Assembly: GCA_009767595.1 (NCBI GenBank)
Contig: VSDK01012723.1
Coordinates: forward strand, 48,978-112,977
Direction: 5' to 3'
Source: Symbiodinium kawagutii
Lineage: Eukaryota; Sar; Dinophyceae; Suessiales; Symbiodiniaceae
DNA: 64,000 nt
Part shown: positions 23,482-36,862 of the stretch, piece by piece
Layout of the letters: each line of letters starts with the position of its first letter
Numbering within the stretch: position 1 is the first letter of the stretch
Position numbers and translations under genes: made by a program
The notes under the pieces: generated by a model
The model's database searches: none
Seen by the model: only the letters and a program-made list of their open reading frames with translations
What the model was told of the DNA's origin: nothing

Positions 23482-24149
23482 ACAGTTGGCATTGCCACCC
23501 ACACCATTGAAATACTACGGAACTGCTTGCATCATTTTGCATTCAACGATCAGGTCAATCAGAGCGTAATTGTATGGCTTGTTCAGTGGGTTTCGAAGGA
23601 GAATGGGGAGACATATGAACACATGCCCCTCATGCCGCTGCAAATGCGACGCCTCCGTGGTTAACTGGGCGTATGTGAAAGCCAGGTCATCAAGACTGGC
23701 TTTTCCTTGGGCTTCGCTAAAGGCGATCTCCTTTGCTTTGAAAGCATGGCTTTTCTGCACACTGTGTCATTCAATTTCTTTTACCTATTGTATTTACACG
23801 TGTTGAGGGAGTGTGAAGGTAGCTTGATCGTGTTTGGTGTCCCGGATCTTGGTGTGGACAAACGAATTGCCAGTAGCAGTTTCATGGCAGGCACAGAGTG
23901 GCACCCGGCGATTCACACGGTGATCCTTTTCAATGCTCCTTGGCTACATTTGGGAATGTCCATGAATGATCTACCCGCAAACTCCCAAAGACCTGGCGAT
24001 ACTTCCATTAAAGGGATCATTTTTTGGGTTTAGGGGATTCATGTCAAATTCTTGGACATGTCCGCATTTCCAGATTGTTTGCAGCATAGGAGCACTTGTG
24101 GTTTGAATATGTTTGAATGTTGGTCCCACTCTTTGACCTGGCATTGCAG

Positions 24150-24480
24150 GAGCCAGACTTTTTTGTCAACGACCCAAAGTGCCCGGAGAGAGCCGCATGG
24201 TGTCCCTCGGACCGCACATTAATGTGCAGAGCAGATGGATTCTGATGATGTTTGCAGATGTTTGCTGACGGTCGATATGCTGATTGCTATGATTTCTGTC
24301 AGAAGTTACAAGTTCATGATGTGCATGTATTTTTGGGATCTTTTGAGTTCCGAGCGGTCGAGATCACTTTGAGGTCGTGTGAAAGCAGCCATCTCCGCAT
24401 TGGATGGTTTACTGGCCGCCGAGAAGGAGGCAAATGGCACAGGACGTGAGCAGCTCAAGATGCTGAGGTGTGGCCTTTAA
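24150..24480 (+). CDS. Two candidate exons, Cys-containing then helical
   Basis: Exon from 24150 (GCATTGCAG|G) reads EPDFFVNDPKCPERAAWCPS. Exon 24374-24480 (TTTGAG|G) reads RVKAAISALDGLLAAEKEAN then GTGREQLKMLR and ends in TAA. Both have good coding character. Whether they form one gene, or belong with 20714, is not shown. Confidence 0.4.
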
Positions 24481-25504
24481 AGTTTAACACCTGGGAAATC
24501 ACTTTACACCCCAGGGATCCCAGGAGAAAGTCATGGAACCTGAACATGGACCAGATTGGACCAGTGGAAGGTGATTGCGCCGTTCGATGTTTGCTTTCAA
24601 AGGTCTATATTTATTGATTTTTATTGTATCTGTGTGTGTGTGTGTGTCAGTCGTAGCTGCTGCATTTCAAACATGATGATCCGACATGCTGGTTGCATTT
24701 GCGTAGGAACAGTTTTTGTTGTCGGTCAAGTCGGGTTGGATCGTGTTCCTCGTCCTTGGTCACATTGACGCATGATTTTTGTTTGACCGTTGCATTTGAT
24801 CCACAATCACCAGGGAACCTGATATTACTTTACTGACATAGATATTATACCGATACTGACTGTGAGTATGCACTCTATTTTATTGATTTTTGTAGCCACT
24901 CCTCACACCGATGCTCTTTTGACCATTGCAATCTCAGGTGTGAATTTGACGACCACTTGGTCATTCGCAGCTCTCGACTCCATTGATGGAAGCTCGAAGC
25001 AAGTTCCTATGGTTTCTTTGGTTCTCGTGTGCTGTTTCTCAGCGACCGTCATTTTGGGGACCCCAATCTACACAGACACAAACTGCCCAAATGCATGGAT
25101 AGTTATATATTGACATTGAAAATTTAGAGAGAGAGAGAGAAAAAATATATTTATAAGCTGATCTCATGATGTCAATGAATGCCTTGGCATTGCCAACTTG
25201 GCCATGTTTTGCATAGTTTTGGCGCACATGTTTGGAACGAGCTGGTTGTTCGCGTGCATACACGCACACACACACACACACATGCGCAGAGCATTCCGTT
25301 TTGCAGGAATCCATGGGCAGAGCATATTCCTGACAAGCCATAATATTTTTACAGAAGTAGTCATCGCGCAGAGTAAGTCGCTGCAAGTCACCATAGCATC
25401 AGTGGCTGCCAGCATCAGAACTCATGTTTCCCAAACTTGTGAATTCTTGTTGCGGGACAGAGTTTGCTCAAACATTTTGAAGCTTTAGGAAAGGAAAACC
25501 GGAA

Positions 25505-25528
25505 TCTAGACATAGATAGATAGGTAGG

Positions 25529-25563
<35 letters not shown>

Positions 25564-25760
25564 TAGATAGATAAGATCGGTCGATAGGTAGCTCACTAGA
25601 AGGATAGGTATGAGTACATAGACCGCTGGCGCGCTGGATAGTAGATAGATTAATAGGCAGATAGGCAGGTAGTTGTGTAGACAGATGGATCGCTTGGATA
25701 GACAAAGAGTTTAAACCGTAGATAGACAGATAGACACTTAAATGGATGGATAAAAAGATC
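25505..25760. repeat. GATA-type degenerate microsatellite
   Basis: TAGATAGATA units, pure at 25530-25565 and degenerate to about 25760. The long frames on the minus strand here are made by the repeat. Confidence 0.95.
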
Positions 25761-25821
25761 AGGTCACATGGCATTTGGTTATTGTCATTACGTCATTACT
25801 TGTCATTGCAGCCGCACAGAC

Positions 25822-28800
25822 GAAGGCACATCCCAGCTGAGGAAAGTGCAAGAACTGCCCCGGCTATTTTGGCTTCCAGGACAGGCGAAATCTGCAGGTT
25901 TGGATCTGTCGCTTCTCAGGATCCTGTCGCTGCCCTTGGTATCCCTTGGTGGTGCGGGTTTGGATCTGCCGCTGTGTTGAGGACATGCTTGCAGTGATTC
26001 AGAATGCGTCAATTGCGCACTACACACCGAGAACGCCTGCCTGGGGCCTGGATATTTGAAGATTTTCGTTGTGCGATGTGGCCAGTGCAGTCGTTGATCC
26101 ATGTTGATCCTTTTGAATCCGTCGCCACTGTGATTTCTAGTGATGAGAATGAACACAGTGTTTGCAAATTTTTGCAATGTTTATCGCCTTGTGTTTTCAA
26201 TGAGGTCGACCAGTTAGCAGATTCGTTCCACAAGAGGTGCCTCTGTTTTTGCGGCGGTCATGCACTCCGCAAACACAAAGCACCAATATGAATATAGATG
26301 AATATAGCAAGACCTGCACCTTGGATGGCTGATTGCATAGACACTCAACATGACTCAACGTTGACTCCAGTTTCAATCGCTGCTCCAGTCTCACTATCGA
26401 TCACAGTGCCCACTAGCCACTAGCTATGCTTCAGGTGGGTGAACGCCCTGAATGTACAGGCTCCATGGGGTCCCTCAGTTGCAAAACTGTCGTGTTGCTT
26501 GTTTCCAACTGTTTCCATTTGTTTTGGATGGGATTCTCTCAGAGTCCTGCCAAAAAACAAGTCCATCTACATGCACGGCAGGATTGCTATGTGAGTGGAA
26601 AAGGGCCTAAGAAAAAACTCGAAAGCATGCTAGTGCAAAATCTCAGCATATGAGTGCTTCGGCGAGGCTTTGTGAATGACACAATCACGAAGAACTATGG
26701 TCCTTTCGGGGACAGGCTCGGCATGGATGGCAAAGCACTGCATTCTCAAGCTCTAGCATTTCTGTGTAGTAGGTTAGCATTTCAACATGAAGATTCGGAC
26801 GCTACACGTTCAAAGCAGGTGATTGAAGACGTGTCAGCTACAAAAATTTTGTGAACACATTGCGGTAATTCCACGGCTGCCCTTTGCACAGCTGAACTTC
26901 GTTTTTTTCACATGGAGGCGCTAAGCCGCTAAGCTTCATTCCCTTCATATTTGAGATCTATTGGTTCAAACAAGGCAGCAGCTAATAGAAAGCTATATTG
27001 GCTGAGTTGAGTTCGTTTGCCGCGGCGCAACAGGCCGTGGTTTATTGGCCTTTTGGCTGCAATACTGCCCTACTATGCTCTACTCGGGTTGTAAGGTAGC
27101 ATGCGTTTGTTCCTTGATGTCGCGTGTAAGGTGAGTTTGGAGACCTGGGCCAACCCCACGACATCTTGAGGAAGGACGTTCAGGTAAGGCCAATGCGTAT
27201 GCTCACAAAATCTCACAAAGAGCTTTCTCTTCATGTGTTTCTGCATGGTTTTGCCAGGCTATGAATGATTTTGCCAGCTCAAACAGCAGTCTCTTCATGG
27301 GAGCTTTTATTTTCCAGCTGCTTGGATGGAACAGCTGAAGTTGGCAACGGACCCAAGACTCAAAGTATCAGTGTCGTCCTGTGTCGTCCATGATGTGATT
27401 GGAAGATATTGACAGACAGGTCTCAACAGTTGACGACCCCCACAGTACCAAATCCTCCTTTTGACCTTGGACCCTGTGCACATTTAAAGCACACGGATAA
27501 ACACAGTACCTTGGTGAAGCTTCCACGTTGTGTGTTGCATCCAAGCTTCCGCAGCCGTGAAGTCAAACGAAATCCAAAGGCAGATGCATTCACCTTGGGG
27601 GTCGGCAAACTGACAAGTTTGAAGTAAATGCAGCAATTGTCCCCTGGACGGGTTGCCCCTGTGCCTACGATTGCCAGACAATTCGATCATAATTTGATCA
27701 TAATGCATATGCTATTTGGTTGAAAAAAGTAGTGATTGGCGGCCTTCCTGGGAACATCCTTGACATTCCTGGAAACATCCTGAAACCTCCAGTTGGCGGC
27801 TTGCACCATGCAAGGACAAATCGCCACATCTTGAGGCATGTTGAGGATAGGACTATGGACAGGTTCAGACCCATGCCCTCTTGAAACCTAGCTTTTTTAC
27901 AAGTATATGCCCTTCGCATGTGCAAAAGAATTGTTTTATATTCAGCCACTTCAAGGGCTGCTTATTTCCAATCTTCTCCACTCGTGATCAAGAAGCAGTT
28001 CCTCCAAGACAGCCCTTGCCAGCAATGGGTCGCCTCTCTTCGGCGTTTGAGACTTTGCTGCCGACTCTGCCCTTCAACGGAAAGCCATCGCAAAGCACAA
28101 GCCACGCGGAAGCACAGGAACAACAAAAGTGTCAGAAATTTCGGGGCCGATCCAGTCCAGGCCTGCAAGCAGAGGAAAAGTTTGTGTGTTTGAGGCTCGT
28201 ATTTGTTTGATGTTGATTGGACTATTTGACATGATTATCCAGAGATCTTTAGTAAATGAATTTGCCGGATCTTGTTGGCACATACAATCTAGCGGATGCT
28301 TGCCAGTGTCACCAACCCAATCAGCATATACAAGGTTTGCCTTATGAATCTGAAACCACGGTTCACTGATTGGACCCTTTGCCGGACAATCTGACAGCAC
28401 GGAGTTTCGAGTTTAGCTTTGCATGGGGCTGCATGCCTAGGTCTAACAGCGTTGCAGGATGACAGGCCCATGTTCATGCTCCGTGTGGTAGAAGGGTTTA
28501 TAGAGGCTGTAGGCCCCAGAAATGGAAGCACGGGTCGCTGCAGTACTAATAGCAGCTAGTGATCATTCATTCATGAGTTTGGTAATTAATTACATGGAAT
28601 TGCCTTTTACAGGTCAAATTGAGTTTGTGAGGGAATTCAGAAGAATTCGGTGTAAAGATATATATATATATACATTGAATATAGATAGATATTTCCAGAT
28701 CTAGTGACCTAGCGGCACCAGTGCTCTAATGTGCCCTTTGAAAATGTTTGATGCGTGTGTGATGGTGTTTCTTTGTTGCTTGTGTTTTGATCTAAGGGCA

Positions 28801-29000
28801 CATTGCAATCACAACCATATCATACTTGAAGCCTTTGTAAATCGATAGCTTGCAGATTCTAGAATATTGCAGTGCCATGGTACGAAATCTGGTTTGCGCA
28901 TTGAATTTTGACATCATGCATGTGAAAAATGGAGCGTGTGCATGCATAAGCTTGGTGTTTTGCCAGACTCAAGGAAAAGCCCGTCTGTTTTGTTGGACAT
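25822..29000. other. No confirmed gene
   Basis: A possible exon follows CATTGCAG near 25811, open in two frames. A basic, Ser/Arg/Gln-rich frame lies at 27918-28193. A GA-type repeat is absent and there is a TA run at 28658-28672. No exon chain or family was recognised. Confidence 0.4.
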
Positions 29001-29029
29001 CAGTCATCATTAGTCCTCAGAGGGGAGCA

Positions 29030-30202
29030 ATGCTGGTATACTTTGCCGATAGGCCCGATGCTGGAAGCTACGATTACTGGCAACAGCGAGCAAAGACGTA
29101 CGATGAGGCCAGTCTCTTAGGAATCCTATCGAGGACACAGAAATATGAGGACTCAAACGGAAATGGCCAGTACAATGTGTCAACTGATGTTCGAAAGGAC
29201 ATCTACAAGTCTAGCGAAGAGGACCAGGCCTTGCAGTGAAGTGCCAGAAGGAATCAAATGGAATGATATGGAATGAAAACAAGGAGATCAGCATCTTACA
29301 CACATAACTTTCGAAAAGTACACCATCATACACCGATTATTTCCACGCAAATATCTTGATATTTTCTGCATGGAAAGCCTGATGTTCTCGAATACTTCCT
29401 GACATTTTCTGCTGCGGACAGGGCCTCATTCGGGGTGAAATCGAAGCAGCTGCGCAGCGAGCCACCGCCGGTCGTGGCTGGCAGAGTGGTGTGTGTGGTG
29501 CACCTGGCCGGGGAGAATGTGCTGCAGCAGGAGGGGGCGTCACATGTGGGGCACTGAGGCGGGAAACAGAGGGAGAAACATAGGAATCATAGAGGAACAC
29601 TGGGGAAGCATAGGTCCATTATCATTAATATGTCCATAAGGGTCCACAAAGACCCATTCTTTGGACATTCATTGCCAAGGTGGACGATTGGGAATGAAAG
29701 ATAAGCTTTACTTGAAGCGAAAATGCCTAAACCTGTTGTGCACTTTGAAGCCTCAAAGGGTCGCCATGTGTAGTGCATGGGTTGGGCGAAGGAGGTCATG
29801 ACGACGTGCCAGAGGGCTACATTCCTGGGCAAAATCTCCTAGCTGTAGATGCCGGCTGTGGACCAGGCCTCATGTCTCACGCATCGCTGCGCACGCTGAC
29901 CATTTGTTTTTCAGACACATCTTTGCATGCCAAATGAAGAAGGACATTCAAAAAGCAAATGATAAATTGAACTGAGACAGTGTGTTCGGGTCTTTTGACA
30001 GTGATTGCAGCTACATCTATACCTTGCGAGCAAGAGCAGGTCTCTGGTTGCGAGGGCTGAGCAGCCGCTTTTCCCATGTCATCGGCCTGGATCAGTCCCA
30101 AAACCTGCTGCAAAAGGCAGGTGGCCGATATTGGGACTGGAACGATCTGCAGCGAATCAACAGCAAATAAGATAGATAGAGAGAGAATGGACGAGGACGA
30201 CG

Positions 30203-30245
<43 letters not shown>

Positions 30246-30249
30246 CCAT

Positions 30250-30284
<35 letters not shown>

Positions 30285-32203
30285 ACATAACAACAACAAG
30301 CATAACAGCAACAACATCAGCAGCATCAATGAGAGCAATAGCAACTACGAAAGCAAGAGGAACAACGACGACAAGGAGAATGGCAACGATAACAATGAAG
30401 ATCACAACGACACCAACAGCAGCAATATTTGCTAGGGTCAATAGATAAGGTAACACGAGCAGCAGGAGCATGCAGGAACCTTATGGACAGGCTTATGGAC
30501 AGGAAGAGCAAAGACAATCAAATCACAAAACTATGTCGATCTGTGGGCCAACCATGGCGTCCTTTTCATTGCTCATGTTTTCTGAAGTGATTGTAGAGTC
30601 TATGTCTATGTGTGCTCCATAAGATCCATGAAGCCGTATGTTTTTTGCCGTTTGCTGCAGGCTCGGCAGAACCAAGCCGAAGTACTACATGAGAAAAATC
30701 ATCAGGTGCGGAAGTGGATAGAGAGTGATGGAGGAGTTGACTCAGTCTTTGCATGTCTTCGCATGAGATGTTGAACCTTGATGAACTTGATGTACAGATA
30801 CTGTATTTGGATATATTTGGATATATTTGGATGTATTTAGGCACTATTTAGGCTTTTCATGGCTTTTCCATAGAGTGGGGATATCAAAAAGAAGTGTTTT
30901 TCTCACTCCTTGCCATTTGCTTCGCCCGGCTCAGGTGGAGCTGCGTCCTGCTGTGGACCTTGGCAAGTCGTGTGTGAAGGAACATGGACCGCATGGCGAG
31001 GACACTGCCGGAAGCTGTCCTGTTACACCTCGGAGATGTGCAAAATCCCCCACTCTTCTGGCTGCAGCATCCTCGAAGGCATGCATCGTCAGTTTGGGAA
31101 ATGCAATTTTTGGAATTCGACCCAGCAACATGGAATCCTGAAGCCACCACTTCCATAAAAGTCATAGGTAGATGGCACTCATGAGACTTCGGAGGACTTC
31201 TGTGGGCCAGAAGTTCCAGGCACAAGACAGAAGGCCGACTTGGTGGCGAGCTTCAATGTACTGATCTCCCCGTACCATGGCAAGATGTGGCAAGAGTATT
31301 TCTACACTACACGGTGTGTACGTGGGTGTTTGTGTGATTCTCACAAGCGTTGCCATTTCGCATGAGTCAGATAGGTGCTTCGCATGATATGTTTGACATT
31401 GAGGAACAAAGAAGCAAGGGAGAGCCTTGGCAGAATGACACGTGATGTCATGTGGTAAAATTTGCATGGTCAGTTTACGGTGACGTTTCCTGGCGAGTAT
31501 GGCGAAGTGGTCCTTTGAGCACTAAACCCAACACGTCGGACACTTGATCCAGGAATATCCTACATCGAGAAGCTGACATGCTCCGACCAGTCCCTTGCCT
31601 GACTGCAGAGATTTGCGGAATGTACGGTTTATTTTGTTTTACTGCTCAACTTAATACAAGTCAACAGTTATACAGTACAGTATGCAGTATACATAAAGAA
31701 TCATAAAGAACTATGAGAAGAGTCCCCGGTGCCACAGCAGGACAAATCTATGGTTTGGTTTGAGCTGATGACAATCAGCTGGTGCAGGTGCCGAGCTCCA
31801 CGCTGTTGTTGCTAGTGCCAAGTGCAGAGTCCTTTCGTGCAGTGCGCGACCTCTACCAGCAGCAAGGCTGGTTGCATACCTTGGCTTCGGTGGCAAGGAA
31901 GAAATAGGAAGAAAATTGAAATCTTGGAAATTCCTTATTTTGCATATTTTGCATTAAGGAAGTAGCGTGAAAAAGTGTTGAATACTTGCATACTTTTTCG
32001 CAATTTGCTGAGACATGCTTGCATTGCTTCCTCGTAGTGAGAAAGGTGGGCCCGAAAGCGGCCTGGGTCATTATGATGACTACTTAACTGAGCACGCGGA
32101 CGAGGAGGCAGACAATGTCTTTCGCGTCTATGCGCTCACGAAGCATTACACCAAAAAGGAGCCGCAAGTGACAGTCACATACCCATTCTCCGAAGTGAAC
32201 TGA
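29030..32203 (+). CDS. Class I SAM-dependent methyltransferase
   Basis: Eight exons join in phase to 221 residues: 29030-29111, 29759-29888, 30065-30116, 30661-30705, 30935-30962, 31214-31293, 31788-31870, 32038-32203. The start peptide includes YDYWQQRAKTYDEA, a common opening of small methyltransferases. Motif I is AVDAGCGPGLMSHA (about 56-69). The strand-2 acid that binds the SAM ribose lies in VIGLDQSQNLLQKARQN (D80). VELRPAVDLV corresponds to the next strand, and KADLVASFNVLISPYHG to motif IV. STLLLLVPSAESFRAV is a late core strand, and the protein ends TYPFSEVN. The substrate cannot be named. Introns: 3 GT, 3 GC, 1 GA. The start codon and the first two exon limits are the least certain. 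A CAA repeat sits in intron 3. Confidence 0.82.
30200..30345. repeat. CAA trinucleotide microsatellite
   Basis: AACAACAAC run interrupted by CATAAC, lying in an intron of the methyltransferase gene. It generates poly-Asn and poly-Val/Leu frames that are not genes. Confidence 0.97.
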
Positions 32204-33380
32204 CGCGGACTGCAAATTATAGATACTGTCACTTTACAGATTTTTTATTGTCGGCTGAGCTGAGGCGGCTAGAATGTCAAGCACAATATGACAGGCAGAA
32301 TATTGCCCCTTTATTCAATCTCACATCTCTCACTAAGTCCATGTTTGCCCATTTATTCAATATAGCCAGACTTGCCAGAGAGAGCGAGGGCAGGGTTAGA
32401 ATAGAACACAGGAATGCACAGGATATCACAGGATCCAAAACAAAAGCCCGCCCATTCTTAAGTGAAATCAAAAGCTATTCATGGCAAAGCAGGTTGATGT
32501 TACTGTTGCATGTAAATGTCCCATTGCGGTCTAGCTGCATCATGTCCACTCTGGCTTTGAGCAGGGCGATTGATTCTTGACAGACATTTGGGCGGGTGCC
32601 TTCGCTTGACTCGAAAACTGTTAATTAAACATGTGTGCATGGTGGCAATCAGAGGTCCTTGGTTGAAACAGGCCCATCATATCCAGTCATCTCATTTAAC
32701 TAGATTGGACTTATTGATAGCAACTCGTGACTGCTCTGATGGCTCTAAAGGGCGGGATACCAGTGCCATCCAATGCCCATGGTCAAATATACTAGTCTAT
32801 ACTAACAAGCCCGGGAAAGATCTCGGAATCTCAGACTCCCGACTACCGATTCTCTAGACTTGGAGTTGGTGAGATGCAAGTTGGGGATTCGTCAACTTGT
32901 ACAGTAGTTCGGTTGTGTTTTTGTCGACAGAGAATGTCAGAGCCATTGAGGCCCGCAAATTTTATAGAGTGCAAATTCCAAAAATCACCAAAAAATCAAG
33001 AAAGAATCAAATCACACGTTCTGACTGCATGGGGTAGACAATTTTTCGAAAGGGATTGGAGAGGCCCAGAGTAGAATCAGGCCGTCCATCTCGACTTTCC
33101 GGTCGAAGAGGCAATCTCTTCATATCTCTTCTATCCTGACATGGGGATGCATTGGGATCATTCGAGTAGCCCTGACATGCCCCTCCTATGCAGACAGTGC
33201 TGCAGGAGGCTTGTGAGATGGGTCGAGAAAGCTGGCCTTTCATGTGCCAAAGTGACGAGCGTCTTGCCCAAACTCATGATTTCAACTCCAGGAAGCACGA
33301 AATGAATCGAAATGATGAAAAAGGTTGATGCGTTTCAAAATAAAGGGAAAGGCAAAGGCATGAACTCATCAAACGTGAAG
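32204..33380. other. No confirmed gene
   Basis: Short frames only, at 32248-32580 and 32874-33074. No family motif or phase-consistent chain. Confidence 0.4.
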
Positions 33381-33391
33381 ACGAACTGCAG

Positions 33392-33961
33392 TGATTGCCA
33401 AGCTGCGCGCTTTATTCTACATTGGACATCATTGGACTGTATGCAAGAGCTACGGGTAAGTTGGGGTCTAGTTGGCAGGTCTTTCAAGGAAGAAATAATA
33501 CTAATATGATCTAAGATATATAATTTGAATTCATATACATGAATTCCCTTGCTGCTTGCTTGTGCCAGGTTATCCATTAAGGTGGAGGTACGCATTTCCA
33601 TTTGCATCAGATGAGGCCGGGTATCCCTTGGCAACACGCTGATGTGTGCAAGTTGAGGGCGCACAATAGAGCACGCTACTGGTAGCAACAACTTGAAAAA
33701 TTCAAAAGATCCGAACAGGACACTTCTCATTGTTCCTTTCATTTCCTTTCAACGTTCAGCATGGTGAATAGAATAGTCTGTGTCCTGGCAGATGTCGGGT
33801 TTTTTTTTCCGAAGGGGTCCCCAGTTTGAAGGTCCATAGTTTTTCTGGCGAAGGCTTTGGCTAAGCTGGAGAAAAGCCATTGGCCACAGGCGCATGAGCC
33901 AGGCCCTAAGATTTGCGTCCAGGACAGGTTACGGCACTTTGTAGTAGACACGTTGGAGTGA
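33392..33961 (+). CDS. Last two exons of an unknown gene
   Basis: Exon 33392-33455 (ACTGCAG|TG) reads VIAKLRALFYIGHHWTVCKS and ends at a GTAAG donor in phase 2. Exon 33832-33961 (GAAG|G) completes that codon and reads SIVFLAKALAKLEKSHWPQA, then HEPGPKICVQDRLRHF, ending VVDTLE and TGA. The matching phases and a strong GT donor support the join. Upstream exons were not found and no family was recognised. The 181-codon minus frame overlapping here is regarded as a shadow. Confidence 0.5.
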
Positions 33962-35280
33962 AGAAGTGAAGCTTTCTCAGGTGGATTGTTGTTGCACATC
34001 CCAAAGCTGAGCCTTTGCTCTCTCGTGCGCACGCAGACTTCCTTTGAGGAGGGGCTGGTCAGCGTGCTGCCCTGTGGTGCCATGTGGTACGTGTCCATTG
34101 TGTTATGTGTCCGTTTCACTCCATTGAGGTGTCCAACATGTCCAGCTGTTTGCTCATAGTTTCTGTAATTGCACTGTGTCGCCCCTTGTACTGTGCAGGT
34201 CCATCCCAGCCAGCCTTTGCGGCAGCGGTGGGTGAAGAGTAAAAAGGGGCCTGCTTGATGTATCCTTGTGATGGTCCCGTGCAATGGTTGCTGCCATTGA
34301 TTGCCGTTGTGCTGTTTTGATCCATTTAATTCTATTTAGATGTATTGCCTTGGAGTAAACTCATGCCTGCTGATCAAAGCCACCACCCGGAGCCTTTTAT
34401 TTTTGTTTAGGTGCTTGAACCAAATTCACCAATTAGACCACTGGGAGGACACTATGAGGCCATCGAGGAACCGTCTCCGCACAGACGAACCGGTTCCAAA
34501 TAGACTTACCACATCTTAACACGTCGTCAAATGAATGTGTGTGGGTGAGAGTGTCGGGGGGGGCAAGATTGCTTGGTTCTTTCGAAATCAGAAGGGCCTA
34601 GGCATCGCTTGGTATCTCCTTTGTTCCGAAAGATTCCATTCAGCTTGGCCGGAACCCTGCACAAACCAGCTTCATGTCCCCATTTGTATCAGATCGCATG
34701 GGTACCACAAAGGTGAGCCGCTGAGTAAGACATACTTTGCGCACCATATCAGTGCCTGTTCATGGTGCTTTCCCATGTTGTGAACCCCAAGGTTCCAGAC
34801 TGCGTTCCTTGGCTGGACAGAATGTATTGTAGCTCTTTGATGCTCTTTGTGCAATGCATTGTTCAAGGATCAAGTACGACTTGCTATGAAAAAATCGCAT
34901 AACAGGGAAGTGCTTTGCTGTTTTTGTTTCTAGCATCTCTTTGTACAGCGTGGCTCCGTTTGGCTGGGCCACCTGCTCGCCTTCAGCCCAGCTGAACCTT
35001 CGGGATGGCGATGGAGAGAGAGAGAGAGGAAGTGCTTTTAGGAATTCTTACACAAAAGATCACACGAAGCTGAGGTACTGGAAAGGAGGCTCAGAGATGT
35101 CCTTTGGCTTGCGGCTAGCCTCAATTGACATTTCTGCTTTTGGATCTTGTATTTTGCTTTGTGATCGTGTATTCATGTGGAGTATTTATATGTATATCTT
35201 TAATATCTTACAATGCTTTTGCGAACATGTTCTTTGCGGTTGCAACCTGTTTGACAAACCACAAATTGCTACAAATCGCA
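33962..35280. other. No confirmed gene
   Basis: Short frames only. A GA run lies at 35012-35028. No recognisable exon. Confidence 0.4.
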
Positions 35281-35290
35281 GCACTTTCAG

Positions 35291-35911
35291 GTTCAGCCTC
35301 GGCAAAGAAAAGATTCTCAACTGCACCTCTGAAAACACAGAAACTGTGTATGACCTGCGGTGTGTTTGTAAATACTCAGTACGTACAGGAAGTACGATGA
35401 CAGGTATTTACACATGTAACATGCTCGTGCCATTGCTAGCTCCGGCACCCTCGTCCTGACAGTGTCACAACTCTCAGGATTGCAGATACTGATGACGTAT
35501 GCGACTACAAAGGCAACTGCTGCAAATGGCCAGTTTTGGGGCTGCACAGATGCTGATTCTGTGCCATGTTTGTTGTCACAACTTGGGAGCATTTGGGAGC
35601 TCAATTTCAAGTTTCATCATTTCACAATTTTTTGATTTCTGATACCTGTATCCACTGCTGCAAGTGACCAAGGTTTTCTGCTTGAGCACAGATTTGCATT
35701 GGCTTCCATCGGATCAGGTCAGCACACTTCAGATGTGCCACTGCACTGGCTGTTGCTACTTTTTCAGAAGTGCAGCTGTTCCCGTGACATGCCTTTGACT
35801 TTCCAATGTGCGCTTCAACTCGGACTGCAGCTGCCACAGTTGACAGCCTTATCCAACCCCAATAGGCGCAGCGTGCAAGCGCAGTTGCTGCCGCGTGGAA
35901 TGGAAGCGTGA
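35291..35911 (+). CDS. Two candidate exons, unknown
   Basis: Exon 35291-35359 (CTTTCAG|G, GT donor) reads FSLGKEKILNCTSENTETVY. Exon 35768-35911 (TTTTCAG) reads KCSCSRDMPLTFQCALQLG and ends LLPRGMEA with TGA. Their phases do not match directly, so another exon would be needed if they are one gene. No family was recognised. Confidence 0.4.
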
Positions 35912-35999
35912 CAGGCCTTTGCAGTCACCTGGCAACATTTGGCAATATGGAACTGCACATGTTCGCACCCTGCATTTTGGAACTCATTTTCGATTGAAT

Positions 36000-36855
36000 T
36001 GGTCAAGACGTTAGCAGCCCCTTTTTGATCCAAGGAAACGCTACTCAAATCGTTGTGTGATTTGAGCATCGGCTTGTTTGTGGTCGAGTTTGCGCTCTGA
36101 AATGAGATGCACGGGGCATGGCAAGAATAATCACTACCGACCGTTTCAGTGTGATTCAAAACGCTTAAAATGTTATTTGATGGCTTGCTTACATGAGCAA
36201 TCGGAAAAGAGCATCGTTCAAGGCATTCCATTCAATATGTGTCTCTATGGATTCTATACTGTTTGCGACGGAACTGTGAGAAAATGACGACGGAAACATA
36301 ATTGCGCTTGGAGATGGATTTGCGCAGCGTAGCTGGAGAGTTTGTCAGCAGATTTGCCCGTGAAAGTCCCGCCGCATTTCTCAGAGTATTCTTTCATTTT
36401 CAGGGAACCATTCTTGGAGGATAGTGATTTGAGCGAGTCCCAAGAGTGATTTGATTGAGTGCGGTCTTTCAGGGGCCACGACACAAGGCAGTCCTGACTG
36501 CCTGACGGCAGCTCAAGTGGGCTTGCTACCTGAGCTGCCTGGAAGCCTGCGCACAAATTTGGTGCCAGGTTTTGGCATGAGCCATCTTTGAAAACAACTG
36601 TCACGGGATGTCATGGGGGTTCAGTATGTGGCTGTGGTTGTACTTGGGCGGTTGTTGGGTATGAAAGTTGAGCTTGCCTTAAGGAATTTGCCAGCAAATG
36701 CTATTGGTATCATTTGGTATCTATTGGTATGTTTAGTCATGTCTAGTCAGTTCAGTTCGATTGTTGATTTTGGGGTCAGAGCGCAGTTTCATAGCATAGA
36801 AAGACCACACTTTTGGCTGTTTGTGTTGGGCTTGACGGCCTCGCATTTGTTTTCA
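36000..36855. other. Uncertain stretch
   Basis: A 93-codon + frame from ATG at 36613 has hydrophobic pieces (VQYVAVVVLGRLLGM, HFWLFVLGLTASHLF) and could be a membrane-protein exon. The minus frame over 36254-36604 is also open. Neither is supported by splice structure. Confidence 0.3.
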
Positions 36856-36862
36856 CCTGAAG

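Noticed and set aside
25415..25774. Ser/Tyr/Leu-rich minus frame
   Set aside because: Translation of the GATA repeat.
29877..30471. Poly-Leu, poly-Val and poly-Asn frames of 104-155 codons
   Set aside because: Products of the CAA microsatellite in a methyltransferase intron.
33739..34284. 181-codon minus-strand frame
   Set aside because: Opposes the array, has poor composition (many Cys, His, Thr, Asn in no pattern) and overlaps a + terminal exon with matching splice phases.
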